Shown piece by piece: positions 6,812 through 8,533 of a DNA stretch of 8,533 bases (its first letter is position 1; each line of letters opens with the position of its first letter). The DNA is from Anaerolineaceae bacterium UBA4081 (GTDB taxonomy: Bacteria > Chloroflexota > Anaerolineae > Anaerolineales > Anaerolineaceae). The stretch covers positions 1,107 through 9,639 of the forward strand of contig DFYN01000098.1 in NCBI GenBank assembly GCA_002383615.1, written 5' to 3'. Under the pieces are notes generated by a model. The model worked only from the letters and a program-made list of their open reading frames with translations, had not been told where the DNA came from and did no database searches. The position numbers were made by a program, and so were the translations under genes.

Positions 6812-8029
6812 TTACTGGGAGACAGATTGACCTTCCATGCCTTCCAGTAATTGGGGCAGGTACCAGACCTCAAGATCAGAGGCGACAACGCCATCAGCCA
6901 ACAATGGTGTGCCATCTTGCAGGTTGATGGGTCCAGTCCACAGGTTCAAGCCACCCGCCAGTTCAGCGATGAAACTATCCAATGCTGTGCTGGCATCAGC
7001 AGATAGGGCTGCGCCCTTATCAAAGCCGACCATAGAGGTGTCAGGGTTGTTGATATTGGTCCAATCTGGACCCAGCCATTCCCATCCGGTTGTGAATGTA
7101 CCAGCCTGGATGGCTTTGATGTATTTCGCATAGGCAGGACCCCAGTTGAAATAGGGGACGCCCAGGCAGACATCTGCGCCTTCCTGGCAGGCTTTTTCAT
7201 AGTCGTAGGGGATTGCCCAGACTTCCTTGCCAGCGGCTTTCATCTTGCCGGCTTCAATCAGACCTTCGGTGGTATCAATACCGGAAATGACTACATCAAA
7301 TCCGCTATTGTAGAAGTCATCTGCAACCTGGGTGGGGTCAGAGGTGACACCCGGGATGTTGAACCAGAAACCAATCCAGGTGACTTTAAACTTCAATGCA
7401 GCCGGGTCATTGCCAGCCTTAGCCCAGCAGTACTTTGCACCAAGGTAAGCCGAGGAAGCCAGGCGGCGAGTTTCGTCATTGATTAAGGGTCCGAGGTAAC
7501 CAATTTGACCTGTCTTGGTCGTCAGGGCGGCTGCACAGCCTGCCATCATTTTGCCGTATTCCATGCGACCCATCACATTGGATAGGTTGGGAATATTCTG
7601 ATAATCTTTGCCATCTTTCCAGGCGCCATCGCCGGAAGCATGAATGGTAATGATATCGGGATGGGCTTTGGCAAACTCGTGCGCGCTGTCTTTCATGTCA
7701 TCTGAGTTGAAGATGACGACTGTAGCGCCTTTGGCAACCAATTCTTCAGCCAATTGAGCAGGTGTGGTACCAGGGCGGTCAGCGCTGTTGACCTTGTCCA
7801 CATACACCATCTTGGTGTTGGGAACATTCGCTTCCACATATTGACCACCAACGAAGTGCGCTTCGCTGTAACCGTGGTCATTATAAGGACCAACCAACAG
7901 CATACCAAAAGTTAAAGTCTCATCCACAGGGGCTTCGGTTGCTGTGGGGGTAGCTGGGGTGGTGCAGGCAGTCAACGCCATTGTGGCGATGACCAGTAGG
8001 CTTACGATCAGCCATAAACGTTTTTGCAT
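6812..8029 (-). CDS. BMP-family ABC substrate-binding lipoprotein
   Basis: 405 residues. A short basic N-terminus (MQKRLW) and hydrophobic core lead to the lipobox LTAC with Cys22 as the lipidated residue, followed by a T/P/A-rich tether to about residue 34. The mature domain begins TFGMLLVGPYNDHGYSEAH (40-58), the ligand-side motif of BMP (Med/PnrA) proteins, and GRMEYGKMMAGCAAALTTKT with the following GQIGYLGP (154-181) is the second family block. BMP proteins bind nucleosides, purines or related small compounds; the exact ligand is not readable. Four cysteines besides Cys22 (165, 201, 281, 288) could form disulfides. ATG 8029 is preceded by AGGAGG with a 6-base spacer and yields the signal peptide. 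The frame is open upstream to a GTG at 8110, but that extension lacks a spaced ribosome site and would bury the signal peptide. First gene of the importer operon, with its own promoter upstream. Confidence 0.94.
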   Translation of the reverse strand: MQKRLWLIVSLLVIATMALTACTTPATPTATEAPVDETLTFGMLLVGPYNDHGYSEAHFVGGQYVEANVPNTKMVYVDKVNSADRPGTTPAQLAEELVAKGATVVIFNSDDMKDSAHEFAKAHPDIITIHASGDGAWKDGKDYQNIPNLSNVMGRMEYGKMMAGCAAALTTKTGQIGYLGPLINDETRRLASSAYLGAKYCWAKAGNDPAALKFKVTWIGFWFNIPGVTSDPTQVADDFYNSGFDVVISGIDTTEGLIEAGKMKAAGKEVWAIPYDYEKACQEGADVCLGVPYFNWGPAYAKYIKAIQAGTFTTGWEWLGPDWTNINNPDTSMVGFDKGAALSADASTALDSFIAELAGGLNLWTGPINLQDGTPLLADGVVASDLEVWYLPQLLEGMEGQSVSQ

Positions 8030-8035
8030 CTTTCT

Positions 8036-8041
8036 CCTCCT
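8036..8041 (-). promoter_or_regulatory. Strong ribosome binding site of the BMP lipoprotein gene
   Basis: Minus-strand AGGAGG, 6 bases before ATG 8029. It decides the start in favour of the signal-peptide-bearing form over the longer open frame, and suggests high translation, as expected for a binding protein needed in excess over its permease. Confidence 0.85.
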
Positions 8042-8164
8042 GAACGATTGAACGGTTTGGATTTGACAGTAGTTACACTTTACGCAAATATCCTGTTGAC
8101 TACGAGGCACCTCCTATAAGGTAAACTTCGTTTCGCCGCTGGAATCCATCCCCCATCCATGCCA

Positions 8165-8182
8165 GTACAACATCAATTGTAC
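8165..8182. repeat. 18-bp dyad GTACAA-CATCAA-TTGTAC in the importer leader
   Basis: Perfect 6-base inverted arms with a 6-base centre. It lies about 45 bases downstream of the predicted transcription start. It could be a downstream operator or a small leader hairpin with a 6-base loop. On the minus strand it also contains TACAAT, a possible second -10, but the matching -35 is poor (TTTTTA at 17 bases). Confidence 0.4.
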
Positions 8183-8231
8183 AGACATTAACGGAGAATA
8201 AAAAGTAAGAAAAGCAGGAAACCTTAAGATG

Positions 8232-8260
8232 ATTATCGCCTTTCTCACCCTATTTGGCAA
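8232..8260 (-). promoter_or_regulatory. Sigma-70/sigma-A type promoter for the BMP importer operon
   Basis: Minus-strand -35 TTGCCA (8260-8255), 17-base spacer, -10 GATAAT (8237-8232). Each hexamer matches the consensus at 5 of 6 positions with the ideal spacing. Transcription would start near 8225, giving a leader of about 195 bases before ATG 8029. It is the best promoter-like match I found by eye in the gap. No experiment supports it. Confidence 0.65.
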
Positions 8261-8282
8261 CCGGTGCAGGGGATTAGGTTGC
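8257..8282. repeat. Inverted repeat GCAACC-N14-GGTTGC overlapping the -35 element
   Basis: Two perfect 6-base arms (8257-8262 and 8277-8282) are spaced 20 bases centre to centre, that is two helical turns. The low-coordinate arm shares four bases with the -35 hexamer, so a repressor or activator dimer bound here could control the importer promoter. In RNA it could instead be a weak hairpin after the carbamate kinase stop, but no U-run follows, so a terminator is less likely. Confidence 0.35.
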
Positions 8283-8296
8283 GCCGGCTAAAGATG

Positions 8297-8533
8297 TTAA
8301 GGAACGATGCGCGTACCCGTTTCACCCCGCAGCGCACGACCAATATTTTCTGGATTCGTGATCAGGGCTTCTTTGCCGCCGTTATCCAGGTATTTGAGGA
8401 TGGCTTCCACCTTGGGCAGCATGCTGCCTTTGGCAAAATGACCATCCGCCATAAATTGGCGCGCTTCTGCAGCAGTCAGTTTATCCAACCATTTTTCGCC
8501 GGGCTTGTTGTAGTTAATGGCAACTTTTTCCAC
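8297..8533 (-). CDS. arcC: Carbamate kinase, C-terminal part only
   Basis: Only the last 78 residues plus a TAA at 8297-8299 are visible; the gene begins beyond the right edge. Seen: VAINYNKPGEKWLDKLTAAEA, then GHFAKGSMLPKVEA, then GGKEALITNPENI and the terminal GETGTRIV. In carbamate kinases the same stretch reads close to LDKVT-EEA, G-FA-GSMxPKVEA, GG-AIITSLE and G-GTHIV, so the identification is secure despite the truncation. The enzyme makes ATP and carbamate from carbamoyl phosphate and ADP; the carbamate breaks down to ammonia and carbon dioxide. It ends arginine, agmatine, allantoin or purine catabolic routes. The gap of 267 bases to the importer and a separate promoter mean it may be a different transcription unit of the same island. 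I see no U-rich terminator after its stop. Confidence 0.9.
   Translation of the reverse strand: MEKVAINYNKPGEKWLDKLTAAEARQFMADGHFAKGSMLPKVEAILKYLDNGGKEALITNPENIGRALRGETGTRIVP

Larger units (their letters stand above)
8030..8296 (-). other. Intergenic region with promoter and long leader of the importer operon
   Basis: This 267-base gap carries no gene I can support. On the minus strand it holds a promoter (8232-8260), an inverted repeat across its -35 element (8257-8282), a predicted leader of about 195 bases, an 18-bp dyad (8165-8182), a weak interrupted stem (GTAGT...ACTAC, 8069-8103) and a tandem hexamer CGTTCA repeated with an 8-base period just before the ribosome site (8041-8054). An AGGAGGTG at 8108-8115 looks like a Shine-Dalgarno but has no start codon at a usable distance. 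I could not match the leader to a known riboswitch class by eye. Confidence 0.6.

Noticed and set aside
8063..8091. Plus-strand TTGACA with AAATAT 17 bases later
   Set aside because: The -10 is poor and there is no plus-strand gene to serve.
8030..8110. 27-residue N-terminal extension of the lipoprotein from GTG 8110
   Set aside because: AGGAGG directly touches the GTG with no spacer, and the extension would place charged and polar residues before the signal peptide; ATG 8029 has a strong, well-spaced site.
8114..8188. 24-codon upstream open frame in the leader (minus strand, MSVQLM...KFTL)
   Set aside because: No Shine-Dalgarno before its ATG and no clear regulatory codon run; kept only as a remote leader-peptide idea.
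1..8533. CRISPR array, tRNA/rRNA, insertion sequence or defence system
   Set aside because: No regularly spaced repeats, no transposase or nuclease motifs, and no RNA-gene signatures were seen on either strand.

Overview
This 8.5 kb window is almost wholly coding, and every credible gene lies on the minus strand, so transcription runs from high to low coordinates. The codon-dense layout, a BMP-type lipoprotein with a T/P/A-rich linker directly after its lipobox (LTAC-TTPATPTATEAP), and moderate GC suggest an anaerobic Chloroflexota (Anaerolineae-like) bacterium. That taxonomic guess comes from style and motifs, not from a marker gene.

Layout in transcription order: (i) the C-terminal 78 residues of a carbamate kinase (8533-8297); (ii) a 267-base non-coding stretch (8296-8030) with a well-matched sigma-70/sigma-A type promoter on the minus strand, two inverted repeats and a leader of roughly 195 bases; (iii) a complete BMP-family ABC importer: lipoprotein substrate-binding protein (8029-6812), double-NBD ATPase (6742-5273) and two permeases (5259-4216 and 4205-3210); (iv) a threonine-synthase-like fold-type II PLP enzyme with an N-terminal zinc ribbon (3200-1950); (v) a GtrB/DPMS-like membrane glycosyltransferase (1928-993); (vi) a second fold-type II PLP enzyme of the cysteine-synthase-like group, cut by the left edge (974-1). 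A perfect 13-bp hairpin without a U-run sits between the binding-protein gene and the ATPase gene.

From the ATPase gene onward the gaps are only 9 to 21 bases, so genes (iii) to (vi) look like one operon driven from the 8232-8260 promoter. Seen: a nucleoside-type importer physically tied to two PLP beta-family enzymes, downstream of carbamate kinase. Inference: this is part of a catabolic island for an imported nitrogen-rich compound (purine, ureide or amino-acid-like) in which carbamoyl phosphate is used to make ATP, reminiscent of the yge/yqe purine-degradation clusters. It is not a threonine biosynthesis locus: no hom or thrB is visible. The embedded glycosyltransferase does not fit that scheme and may be a passenger. 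No tRNA, rRNA, CRISPR array, insertion sequence or clear intrinsic terminator was found.
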